Source of the DNA: Thermodesulfovibrionales bacterium
GTDB taxonomy: Bacteria; Nitrospirota; Thermodesulfovibrionia; Thermodesulfovibrionales; UBA1546
Assembly (NCBI GenBank): GCA_030018605.1
Contig: JASEHP010000031.1
Span: 1-13,173 of the forward strand
DNA: 13,173 bases
Direction: 5' to 3'
Below are positions 6,492 to 12,479 of the stretch, in pieces. A program made the position numbers and the translations under genes. The notes below the pieces were generated by a model, which was not told the origin of the DNA, made no database searches, and saw nothing but the letters and a program-made list of their open reading frames with translations. Positions within the stretch are counted from its first letter, which is position 1. Every line of letters begins with the position of its first letter.

Positions 6492-6608
6492 GTTTATTGC
6501 GTTACCGAGTTATAGCGTTTATAGCGTCATTGCGTTTATAGCATTTATTTTTCTTATCGCTATAACGCCCAACGCCTTACGCTATAACGCTCCGCGCCAT
6601 AACGCTAA
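6492..6608. repeat. 7-9-bp-unit fold-back repeat array between ssb and rpsR
   Basis: Left arm (6492-6542): six units of the kind GTTATAGC, GTTTATAGC and GTCATTGC. After an AT-rich centre (6543-6558) the right arm (6559-6608) has the inverted types GCTATAAC (twice), GCCCAAC, GCCTTAC, GCTCCGC and GCCATAAC. The two arms are imperfect reverse complements of about 50 bp. The array touches the ssb stop codon and ends about 17 bp before the rpsR ribosome-binding site. In the operon mRNA it could fold into a large hairpin that affects rpsR expression or mRNA stability. Confidence 0.88.
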
Positions 6609-7025
6609 TTAAAACGGCTCCAAGTCCGTTGTTTCTTCAGGCAGAGCAATATCCTCGGCGCTGTCCGAGGCTCGCAGGGCGGAATCTCCTGTTTCTCCTG
6701 CGCCGGGTTTCTTTGACAAAAATCTGACTGAACTTGCAACGACCTCCATCCTGCTTCTCTGCTGGCCCTCGAATTCCCACTTTCTCTCCTGCAGCCTGCC
6801 CTCAACAAGCACGGATCTGCCTTTGCTCAGGTACTGTCCCGCGCTTTCAGCCTGCTTGCCGAATACAACTACGCCTATGAAGAGGGTCTCGTCTTTGAGT
6901 TCGCCCTGCTGTTTTATTTTTGAGTTGACAGCGATTCTGAATGAAGCCACTGCCGTACCCTGCGGCGTATATCTGAGTTCAGGGTCTTTTGTCAGATTCC
7001 CTATTAATATTATTTTGTTGAACAT
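6609..7025 (-). CDS. ssb: single-stranded DNA-binding protein
   Basis: Binds single-stranded DNA during replication, repair and recombination and recruits partner proteins through its C-terminus. The OB-fold occupies residues 1-105 with the typical start MFNKIILIGNLTKDPELRYT, then VASFRIAVNS, TLFIGVVVFGKQAE, YLSKGRSVLVEGRLQERKWE and RMEVVASSVRFL. A short, low-complexity linker follows, ending in the acidic tip DLEPF, a variant of the usual D-D-x-P-F interaction peptide. The length of 138 aa is normal. ATG at 7025 starts 3 nt after the rpsF stop, as expected for the rpsF-ssb-rpsR operon. Confidence 0.97.
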   Translation of the reverse strand: MFNKIILIGNLTKDPELRYTPQGTAVASFRIAVNSKIKQQGELKDETLFIGVVVFGKQAESAGQYLSKGRSVLVEGRLQERKWEFEGQQRSRMEVVASSVRFLSKKPGAGETGDSALRASDSAEDIALPEETTDLEPF

Positions 7026-7028
7026 GTC

Positions 7029-7424
7029 CTATGCCTCTTTTTTTTGTTCTGTTTTTTCAGTAGGCGCGGCAGCAGCTTCCGCAGCGGAGGACGACTTCTC
7101 GGAGAGTCGAGTCTGCGACAATGCTGCCTCTGCCTGCTTCTTTTCCAGTTTAATGACCATGTATTTCACTACAGGGTCAAAGACTTTATAATAGTCTTCA
7201 AGTTTTTTTATTGCGGCTGAAGGAGACTTAAAGACAAGGAAAAGGTAAAAGCCTTTTTTCTGTTTCTTGATTTCATAGGCAAGTTTCCTTCTGCCCCACA
7301 TATCAATCTTCAAAATTTCTCCGCCGGAATTTGTTATGAGGTCTTTTATCTTGCCTGAGGCTGTCTCAATTTCTTCGTCGCCGAGAGACGCATTTAGGAT
7401 TGCAATGTTTTCATAGATGTTCAT
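7029..7424 (-). CDS. rpsF: 30S ribosomal protein S6
   Basis: Ribosomal protein that partners S18 on the 30S platform. The ferredoxin-like S6 fold covers about residues 1-98: MNIYENIAILNASL, then IDMWGRRKLAYEIKKQKKGFYLFLVF, and FDPVVKYMVIKLEK. The C-terminal 30 residues are an Ala/Glu/Lys-rich tail (SSSAAEAAAAPTEKTEQKKE), as in many S6 proteins with extended ends. ATG at 7424 has an ideal AGGAGGT ribosome-binding site 6 nt upstream. First gene of the rpsF-ssb-rpsR operon; a promoter and a possible regulatory hairpin lie just upstream. In other bacteria the S6-S18 complex represses its own operon through such a leader. Confidence 0.97.
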   Translation of the reverse strand: MNIYENIAILNASLGDEEIETASGKIKDLITNSGGEILKIDMWGRRKLAYEIKKQKKGFYLFLVFKSPSAAIKKLEDYYKVFDPVVKYMVIKLEKKQAEAALSQTRLSEKSSSAAEAAAAPTEKTEQKKEA

Positions 7425-7433
7425 AAGAACACC

Positions 7434-7466
7434 TCCTTATGGATTTATAGCCCTGTCCTCTAAGGA
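7434..7466 (-). promoter_or_regulatory. possible ribosome-binding-site hairpin in the rpsF leader
   Basis: On the - strand, TCCTTA (7466-7461) can pair with TAAGGA (7439-7434), with an inner GGA/TCC helix (7458-7456 with 7443-7441). The 3' arm covers part of the AGGAGGT ribosome-binding site of rpsF, so the helix would hide it. An S6:S18-responsive leader is known upstream of rpsF in many bacteria. I do not see its conserved CCG bulge here, so identity with that motif is not shown. Confidence 0.35.
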
Positions 7467-7483
7467 AGAGCAAGGAGTTGTTA

Positions 7484-7513
7484 TTTATACCACAGAAGGC
7501 AGAATAAAATCAA
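7484..7513 (-). promoter_or_regulatory. promoter of the rpsF operon
   Basis: On the - strand, TTGATT (7513-7508) and TATAAA (7489-7484) are spaced by 18 bp. TGG directly precedes TATAAA, giving an extended -10 (TGnTATAAA). It overlaps the stop codon of the HU gene and would give a leader of about 50 nt before rpsF. Confidence 0.55.
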
Positions 7514-7796
7514 CTTGGTTTGAATTCAGGAGTTCCCTGAGTTCTTTTCCAACCTTGAAGTGGAGCACCTTTTTAGAAGGCACGTCAACGCTTTCGCCTG
7601 TCTTTGGGTTTCTTGCCTTTCTCGGATTCCTTGTCTTTAGCCTGAAATTCCCGAAGCCCCTTATCTCTATCTTTTCTCCACGCTGAAGCGCTTCTTTTAT
7701 ACTGTCAAAAACCGTTTCCATTACTATCTCTGTCTGTTTCCTTGTAAGTCCTTCAACTTTTTCAGATACTTTGTCCACAAGAACTGATCTTGTCAT
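7485..7796 (-). CDS. HU/IHF-family DNA-binding protein
   Basis: Nucleoid-associated protein that bends DNA as a dimer. It has the full HU/IHF fold: helical dimerisation part MTRSVLVDKVSEKVEGLTRKQ, the signature EIRGFGNFRLKTRNPRKARNPKTG (about 45-68) with the DNA-binding arm, and the closing KKVLHFKVGKELRELLN. The RNPKTGESVDVPSKKVLHFK arm is closer to IHF subunits than to typical HU, but the exact class is unsure. At 103 aa it has a C-terminal tail about ten residues longer than the usual 90-95. ATG at 7796 has an AGGAGG ribosome-binding site 4 nt away. A 65-bp gap with its own promoter separates it from the ferredoxin gene. Confidence 0.93.
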   Translation of the reverse strand: MTRSVLVDKVSEKVEGLTRKQTEIVMETVFDSIKEALQRGEKIEIRGFGNFRLKTRNPRKARNPKTGESVDVPSKKVLHFKVGKELRELLNSNQVDFILPSVV

Positions 7797-7832
7797 AATA
7801 CCTCCTGCTGTTTAGCTTAAAGCTGCAAGATG

Positions 7833-7865
7833 ATTATAATTATATTAATCGGCAAAATAAATCAA
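7833..7865 (-). promoter_or_regulatory. candidate promoter of the HU/IHF gene
   Basis: On the - strand two TATAAT boxes lie back to back (7844-7839 and 7838-7833) in an AT-rich gap. The best upstream box is TTGATT (7865-7860), 15 bp from the first and 21 from the second, so neither spacing is ideal. Supported mainly by the perfect -10 boxes and the position 37 bp before the start codon. Confidence 0.4.
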
Positions 7866-8092
7866 GCTTTTTTTCTTTTATTATTTTCTGCCCATATCTC
7901 TATTGCGAGTTCAGGACACATCTGGGCGCATAACGCACATCCGGTGCATTTTTCCATGTGTTCGGGATGAGCAGTGAAATATCCCATTTTATTGAATTGC
8001 TCTTCGATTACTATAACTCCTTTGGGACAGGACATTACGCAGTATTTGCAGCCTTTGCACAATTGCTTGTCTATTACGATTTTCCCTTTCAT
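7862..8092 (-). CDS. 2x[4Fe-4S] ferredoxin, 2-oxoacid:acceptor oxidoreductase delta-subunit type
   Basis: Small electron carrier of 76 aa with two complete clusters: CKGCKYCVMSCP (C12, C15, C18, C22) and CTGCALCAQMCP (C49, C52, C55, C59). The inter-cluster stretch with QFNKMGYFTAHPEHMEKCTG is typical of delta subunits of 2-oxoglutarate or pyruvate ferredoxin oxidoreductases (KorD/PorD-like). No alpha, beta or gamma subunit is next to it; the downstream neighbour is an HU gene with its own promoter. So it is either a free-standing ferredoxin or a subunit whose partners lie elsewhere. ATG at 8092 overlaps the recN stop (ATGA), with AAGGAG 3 nt upstream inside recN, showing tight coupling to recN translation. 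Confidence 0.87.
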   Translation of the reverse strand: MKGKIVIDKQLCKGCKYCVMSCPKGVIVIEEQFNKMGYFTAHPEHMEKCTGCALCAQMCPELAIEIWAENNKRKKA

Positions 8093-9732
8093 GCGCTCCT
8101 TTCAAGCAGTTCTCCGGCATGTTTTAAAGATACATCAGTTATCTTGCCGCTGAGCATGCGCGCTATCTCTGCCGTGCGTTCATCTGGAGTGAGTTCCTTT
8201 ATTTTTACGGTAGTGCTGTCTTTTTTCTGGGATTTTTCTGTCATTATGTGGAAATCCGCTGCCGATGCTATCTGAGGAAGGTGAGTGATGCATATAACCT
8301 GATGAGCCTTTGAAAGCCTTTTTAATTTCATGCCGACACTTTCAGCTGTTCTTCCTCCTATGCCGGCGTCAACCTCGTCAAATATAAGCACAGGGATGCT
8401 GTCAACGTCAGCAAGTATATTCTTTAGCGCAAGCATTATCCTTGAGAGTTCTCCGCCTGAAGCAACCTTTGCGAGAGGTTTAAGGGGCTCTCCGGGATTT
8501 GCCGAAAAAAGGAATTCAATTATATCAATGCCTGCTGAAGACAGCGGAGATGGCATAACATCAACTCTGAATCCGGCCTTTTCAAATGCAAGCTCTTTCA
8601 ATATCTTTTCTACGGCTTTGCTTATGTCTTTTGCCGTTAGTTTTCTTTTTTCTGACAGGCGGGCTGCTGCATTCATGAGTTTTTCTTCTTTTTCTCTAAG
8701 TTGATTTTCAAGCATATCAATTTTCTCATCAGAATGTTTTAGGGTTGAGAGTTCTTTTTCAGCCTCATCCCTGTAGCTGATGATTGAGTCAGCGCCCTCC
8801 CCGTATTTTTTCTCAAGTTTTTTTATAGTTTCAAGTCTCTCCTCTATGCTTTCAAGCCTCTTTGGGTCAAGGTCGTATTTTTCCTTGAACCCCCTCAATG
8901 ATAAAGCCCCGTCTTCGAGCAGAGGTTTTGCCGACTCAAGGAGGCTCAGAGTTTCATTAATGCCCGGGTCTATTGAAGCCATCTCACGAAGTTTTGAGAT
9001 TACAGAGTCCAGTTTTTCTGTGCATGCTCCTTCCGATGCGTAGAGCATTGTATATGCTGTTTCTACAAGTTCGTTCAGCTTATTCAGGTTTGAAAGTATA
9101 GTCCTCTCTTCTTCCAGCGCTTCTTTTTCTCCTTTTTTAAGTGAAACCGAGTCTATTTCGTTTATCTGGAAGCTCAGAAGGTCAATCCGCTGCATTCTTT
9201 CCTTCACATTTTCCTTAAGTTTGCCGAGTTCTCTTTTAAGCGACTGAACTTCATGAAACACCGACTCTACCTCCGCCCTTATGTCATGGAGTTTGCCGTA
9301 AAAATCCAGAAGGGTTCTCTGGTTATCTGTTGAAAGCAGGCTCTGGTGTTCGTGCTGGCCGTGCATATCAACAAGGGTTTTGCCTATTGCGGACAGACTC
9401 TGGATGCTAACAAGCGAATCGTTTATATATGCCCTGCTCTTTCCTGCAGATGAGATATTTCGCCTTATTATTAGCCCGTTTTCAGAGGTTATCCCCATTT
9501 CCCTAAGCATCGGATGGGCTGATACCTCAAAGAATGCCTCAACAGACGCCTCATCCTTCCCGCTTTTAATCATCCCGGTCTGAGCCCTTTCTCCAAGCGC
9601 AAGACCGAGAGCGTCGACAATTATCGATTTTCCTGCGCCTGTTTCTCCTGTTAAGACATTCAAGCCGGCTTCAAATCTTATTTTAAGGTCATCAATTATA
9701 GCGAGATTTTTTATCCTGAGTTCTTTAAGCAT
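8089..9732 (-). CDS. recN: DNA repair protein RecN
   Basis: SMC-like ATPase acting in recombinational repair of double-strand breaks. The 547 aa have the full architecture. The N-terminal ATPase half begins MLKELRIKNLAIIDDLKIRF with Walker A GETGAGKS (29-36) and VDMHGQHEHQSLL. The middle (about 150-400) is coiled coil. The C-terminal half has the ABC signature SGGELSR (425-431), Walker B VLIFDEVDAGIGG (448-460) and the switch ITHLPQIA (about 481-488). ATG at 9732 is the natural start; the ribosome-binding site is weak (GGA, 3 nt upstream). Its 3' end overlaps the ferredoxin gene by 4 nt. The 160-bp gap upstream carries a fold-back repeat element. Confidence 0.97.
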   Translation of the reverse strand: MLKELRIKNLAIIDDLKIRFEAGLNVLTGETGAGKSIIVDALGLALGERAQTGMIKSGKDEASVEAFFEVSAHPMLREMGITSENGLIIRRNISSAGKSRAYINDSLVSIQSLSAIGKTLVDMHGQHEHQSLLSTDNQRTLLDFYGKLHDIRAEVESVFHEVQSLKRELGKLKENVKERMQRIDLLSFQINEIDSVSLKKGEKEALEEERTILSNLNKLNELVETAYTMLYASEGACTEKLDSVISKLREMASIDPGINETLSLLESAKPLLEDGALSLRGFKEKYDLDPKRLESIEERLETIKKLEKKYGEGADSIISYRDEAEKELSTLKHSDEKIDMLENQLREKEEKLMNAAARLSEKRKLTAKDISKAVEKILKELAFEKAGFRVDVMPSPLSSAGIDIIEFLFSANPGEPLKPLAKVASGGELSRIMLALKNILADVDSIPVLIFDEVDAGIGGRTAESVGMKLKRLSKAHQVICITHLPQIASAADFHIMTEKSQKKDSTTVKIKELTPDERTAEIARMLSGKITDVSLKHAGELLERSA

Positions 9733-9771
9733 TGTTCCAAAAATGTGTCAGTGTCAGTTTTCAGTGTTATA

Positions 9772-9896
9772 GTGAACGACAAATGAAAGCCGTCATTGCG
9801 AGGGCGTCAGCCCGAAGCAATCTCAGGGCAGAGATTACTTCGCTTCGCTCGTAATGACAAATTGCATGGCCATTCGTTCACCATGGTTTCGTTCAC
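9772..9896. repeat. palindromic dispersed-type repeat (GTCATTGCGAG family)
   Basis: A nested inverted repeat fills the recN-DUF72 gap. Outer arms are GTGAACGA (9772-9779) against TCGTTCAC (9874-9881, again at 9889-9896). Middle arms are GTCATTGCGAG (9792-9802) against CTCGTAATGAC (9848-9858), 10 of 11 matching. Inner arms are GAAGCAATCTC (9814-9824) against GAGATTACTTC (9831-9841), 10 of 11, around a 6-bp centre. The GTCATTGCGAG...GAAGCAATCTC wording is one I know as a dispersed non-coding repeat in many bacterial genomes. It carries no gene and reaches into the stop codon of the DUF72 gene. Confidence 0.85.
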
Positions 9897-10636
9897 TTTT
9901 TAAGAATATTTCTGAGTTCCTTTGCATTTTTCGGAGCATACCCACAGGCTTCATTATTGAAATACAGGAAAACGTCTTTGCCGTCTTTCAGAAATTTATT
10001 TATTGCCTTCGCATCTGTCCGAAGCTGTTCAGTCGTATAGCCAAAGGCATATTCCCCGTCAGCGCCGTGTCTCCTGATATATACGAAATCAGCGGTAGCC
10101 GGCGCGCTGCATAAAAAATCAGGCCAATCAGCGATGCACAGAGCAGTATTGTTTTTTACGAGGAGCGCTATGATTTGTCTATTTATCCAGCTTTTATCCC
10201 TGAATTCAAAGGTATTTCTTACTTTATATTGGCTTAGCGCCTCAAGAAAATCTTTCAGTTTACCGATATCTGCCTTAAAGTCAGGAGGAAACTGCCATAG
10301 GACAACCCCGAGTTTATCTCTAAGCGCGGTTATTCTTGAAAAGAATACATCCAGAGGCTCGGCAGGGGATTTTAATTTTTTGACATGGGTTATAGACCTG
10401 CTTCCCTTAAGTGAGATTATAAAGTCTTTGGGTGTTTCGCTGTACCACTTTGAAAATGTCTCTTTGTCGGGGACACTGTGAAAAGTGACGTCAAGCTCAA
10501 CAGTTGCGAATTTTTTGCAATAGTATTCAAGCCACTGTTTTTTAGAGAGTTCATTAGGATAAAATGTCCCCTGCCAGTCGTCGTACAGGAAACCACTGCA
10601 TCCTATCTTTACACAAGACATAAAATATTGTATCAT
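9893..10636 (-). CDS. DUF72 family protein (YecE-like)
   Basis: 247-aa protein with the TIM-barrel-like DUF72 fold: CVKIGCSGFLYDDWQGTFYP at the start, FATVELDVTFHSVP (about 43-56), FIISLKGSRSITHVKKL, LGVVLWQFPPDFK (about 110-122), FEFRDKSWI, ALCIADWPDF and the end DVFLYFNNEACGYAPKNAKEL. These are family landmarks; the molecular function of DUF72 is not established. The family usually has an N-T-F-Y triad where this one reads VTFHSVP. ATG at 10636 is used; a second in-frame ATG at 10621 begins closer to the conserved region, and neither has a clear ribosome-binding site. It is on the same strand as recN but 160 bp upstream of it, across the fold-back repeat, and divergent from the phosphofructokinase gene. 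Confidence 0.9.
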   Translation of the reverse strand: MIQYFMSCVKIGCSGFLYDDWQGTFYPNELSKKQWLEYYCKKFATVELDVTFHSVPDKETFSKWYSETPKDFIISLKGSRSITHVKKLKSPAEPLDVFFSRITALRDKLGVVLWQFPPDFKADIGKLKDFLEALSQYKVRNTFEFRDKSWINRQIIALLVKNNTALCIADWPDFLCSAPATADFVYIRRHGADGEYAFGYTTEQLRTDAKAINKFLKDGKDVFLYFNNEACGYAPKNAKELRNILKK

Positions 10637-10661
10637 ATAACTGCTTTATATTGAAAGGTTT

Positions 10662-10683
10662 TTTGCTCTCTTGAGAGGGCAAA
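10662..10683. other. short hairpin in the DUF72-pfk divergent gap
   Basis: TTTGCTCTC (10662-10670) pairs with GAGGGCAAA (10675-10683) around a TTGA loop, with one G-T pair. No T-run follows on either strand in the sense needed for a terminator, so its role is unclear. The rest of the 146-bp gap holds a weak TATAAT (10745-10750) that may serve the pfk gene. Confidence 0.4.
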
Positions 10684-10703
10684 GCAGAGGGAACGGAGTG
10701 GCA

Positions 10704-10760
10704 ATGCATGAAGACTTTGATGGAAAATTAGCTGGGAGTGGTTTTATAATATATGAGTGA
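10704..10760 (+). other. possible 18-codon leader or remnant reading frame upstream of pfk
   Basis: An ATG with GGAG about 7 nt upstream opens an 18-codon frame, MHEDFDGKLAGSGFIIYE, ending 22 bp before the pfk start. Its SGFIIYE end vaguely recalls the start of Nudix-type proteins, so it may be a gene remnant, but it is too short to judge. It could equally be chance. Confidence 0.2.
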
Positions 10761-10782
10761 TTAATACATTTGGAGGGTTTTT

Positions 10783-11997
10783 ATGGCTGATATAAAGAGA
10801 ATCGGAATTATCACAAGCGGCGGAGACTGTGGAGGCTTAAATGCAGTTATCAAGAGCGCTGCGCGGGAGGCATATGCGCACGGGATTGAAACAGTAGTAA
10901 TCCCGAACGGTTATGCAGGTCTTTACAACCTTGTTGAGCTTGAAAATGTTGTAGTTCTGAATGCGGAGAGGGTAAGCCGCATTGAGGCATCCCTTGCAGG
11001 TTCCGAGGCAGGGCATTCAAGGGTAAAGATAAGCAAGATAAAAGACCCGAATACTTATGACAGGATTAAGGCTGGGCTTAAAAAATTCAAGATAGACGCC
11101 CTGATTATAAGCGGCGGTGACGATACCGGAAGCGTTGTCATAGACCTTTATTCTCATGGCATTCCGTGTGCTCATGTACCTAAGACCATGGACCTTGACC
11201 TTCAGCCCTATAGTGTCGGAGGAGATTCTGCGGTAAACAGGATTGCTCTTTTCACAAGAGACATAAAGACAACAGGGATGAGCCACAATAGGATTATTGT
11301 GATGGAAGTTTTCGGCAGATACGTGGGGCACACCGCTCTGCGCGGGGGCGTGGGAGCAGAGGCTGACTGCATACTTCTTCCCGAGATACCTGTTAATTTT
11401 GATGTTGTCTATGAGCATATGAAGACCACATACTTTGCGCGTGTGGAGAGGAGCGATGTTAAGGCAGGCACATATATTATTGTTACGGCAGAGGGTATCA
11501 AGACAGCAGGCGGAGAGCTTCTCTATGACGAATCCGCCGGAGTTGATGCTTTTGGCCATAAGAAACTTGCCGGCGCAGGGAAATACGTGAAACAACAGCT
11601 TGAGAAAAGACTGAAGGCAGACCCTGATGTTAAAGAATTCATGAAGAGAGTAGGGATGTATGCGCCAGGTGTTTATGAGATACCCGAAGTCAGAGAGGTA
11701 ACACCAGGCCACCTTGTGCGTTCAGGTCCGTCGTCTGCCTATGACGTTAATTTCGGGCAGATGACAGGGGCAGCGTCAGTCCTGCTTTTGCTTGAAGGCA
11801 AGGCAGGCAATACGGTGGTTGACGTGGAAGGCAGCAAGATATTTTATATGCCTACATCAGAGGCTATAAAGAGAAGAGAAGTGGATATCAGCGAAGTAGC
11901 GCTGTTTGAAAGCCTCGGCACCTGCTTTGGAAGAAATCCACAGAAATTTCGATACGAGTTTGTGGAAACTAAAGGAGTGCCCACAAGATATCTGTAG
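10783..11997 (+). CDS. 6-phosphofructokinase, predicted PPi-dependent
   Basis: Glycolytic enzyme interconverting fructose 6-phosphate and fructose 1,6-bisphosphate. The 404-aa sequence is a clear PFK-family member: nucleotide/phosphate loop IITSGGDCGGLN (9-20), ALIISGGDDTGS (106-117), PKTMDLD (133-139), GGDSAVNR and IIVMEVFGRYVGH. By the known PFK rule, an Asp in GGDD and a Lys in PKT in place of the two glycines of E. coli ATP-PFK block ATP and mark pyrophosphate-dependent enzymes. Both are present here, so PPi is the predicted phosphoryl donor and the reaction would be reversible. Oddities: DLD replaces the usual DND, and CGGLN replaces CPGLN/APGMN. ATG at 10783 has GGAGGG 5 nt upstream. 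Substrate choice remains a prediction. Confidence 0.93.
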   Translation: MADIKRIGIITSGGDCGGLNAVIKSAAREAYAHGIETVVIPNGYAGLYNLVELENVVVLNAERVSRIEASLAGSEAGHSRVKISKIKDPNTYDRIKAGLKKFKIDALIISGGDDTGSVVIDLYSHGIPCAHVPKTMDLDLQPYSVGGDSAVNRIALFTRDIKTTGMSHNRIIVMEVFGRYVGHTALRGGVGAEADCILLPEIPVNFDVVYEHMKTTYFARVERSDVKAGTYIIVTAEGIKTAGGELLYDESAGVDAFGHKKLAGAGKYVKQQLEKRLKADPDVKEFMKRVGMYAPGVYEIPEVREVTPGHLVRSGPSSAYDVNFGQMTGAASVLLLLEGKAGNTVVDVEGSKIFYMPTSEAIKRREVDISEVALFESLGTCFGRNPQKFRYEFVETKGVPTRYL

Positions 11998-12018
11998 TTT
12001 GCCGTTTTAGACTCTTGC

Positions 12019-12048
12019 CCCCGTTAGAAAGAAGACTTTCTAACGGGG
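12019..12048 (+). terminator. perfect 13-bp hairpin downstream of pfk, possible terminator
   Basis: CCCCGTTAGAAAG (12019-12031) and CTTTCTAACGGGG (12036-12048) pair perfectly around an AAGA loop, 21 bp after the pfk stop. The stem is strong, but only TT follows before GACAAATGA, so it lacks a proper T-run. It may act as an mRNA 3'-end stabiliser or a weak terminator, and it abuts the next promoter. Confidence 0.45.
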
Positions 12049-12078
12049 TTGACAAATGATTATGTCGGGTGTTTTAAT
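12049..12078 (+). promoter_or_regulatory. promoter of the response regulator gene
   Basis: Consensus TTGACA (12049-12054) and TTTAAT (12073-12078) are 18 bp apart, with TGT just before the latter forming an extended -10 (TGnTTTAAT). The predicted start of transcription, about 12084-12086, coincides with the GTG used as start codon, implying a leaderless message or a later start. Confidence 0.6.
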
Positions 12079-12083
12079 TATTT

Positions 12084-12479
12084 GTGGTAACCTATCCTGA
12101 ATGTTTGATAGGAGAGGAAAGAGCTTCTATCCTCATTGTGGATGACCTCGAAGTTCACTTAGAACTAATGGAGGCTATTTTTGAGAAAGAAGGATGCCAT
12201 GTCCTGACTGCTCATAATGCCGATGAAGCGATCTGTCTTCTTGAAAAATCCTCTCCTGATCTGGCTATCCTTGATGTGATGATGACGGGCATGAGCGGTT
12301 ATGATCTCTGCAAAAGGCTGAAAGAGAAGAGCGGGGCAAGATTCTTTCCTGTAATCCTTGTATCTTCTCTGTCAGAGATGGAAGACAAGATAGCCGGCAT
12401 TGAGGCCGGCGCCGATGACTTTATAACTAAACCTTTTAAATCTATTGAACTTACGACAAAAGTCCGTTCACTATTATAA
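12084..12479 (+). CDS. response regulator receiver domain, cut short by an in-frame TAA
   Basis: CheY-like receiver of 131 aa, which would be phosphorylated by an unknown histidine kinase. Acidic pair D20-D21 (ILIVDD), phospho-acceptor D64 in LAILDVMMTGMSG, switch serine at about 94 (VILVSS) and lysine K117 in FITKPF are all present, so the domain looks intact. It ends KVRSLL and then TAA (12477-12479). Past this stop, the same reading frame continues without a break as a linker helix and an HD-GYP domain, so the gene looks like a two-domain regulator with a nonsense codon at the junction. GTG at 12084 is the first start; TTG at 12105 is an alternative. Neither has a convincing ribosome-binding site. 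If no readthrough occurs, the product is a stand-alone CheY-like protein. Confidence 0.82.
   Translation: MVTYPECLIGEERASILIVDDLEVHLELMEAIFEKEGCHVLTAHNADEAICLLEKSSPDLAILDVMMTGMSGYDLCKRLKEKSGARFFPVILVSSLSEMEDKIAGIEAGADDFITKPFKSIELTTKVRSLL

Noticed and set aside
6492..6608. CTATAACG/CGTTATAG strings in the ssb-rpsR array as ModE operators
   Set aside because: They are simply array units that recur many times and lie in a ribosomal operon. The resemblance to operator arms is most likely coincidence.
8330..9043. Ser/Phe-rich + strand frames opposite recN
   Set aside because: Shadow frames of recN; the composition is the typical complement of Lys/Glu-rich coiled coil.
10662..10683. Rho-independent terminator in the DUF72-pfk gap
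   Set aside because: The T-run is on the wrong side of the hairpin for both strands, and the flanking genes diverge, so no terminator is expected.
11017..11712. 231-aa open frame on the - strand inside pfk
   Set aside because: It lies entirely antisense to a strongly conserved phosphofructokinase, is Cys/His/Tyr-rich in an unnatural way, and has no recognisable domain.
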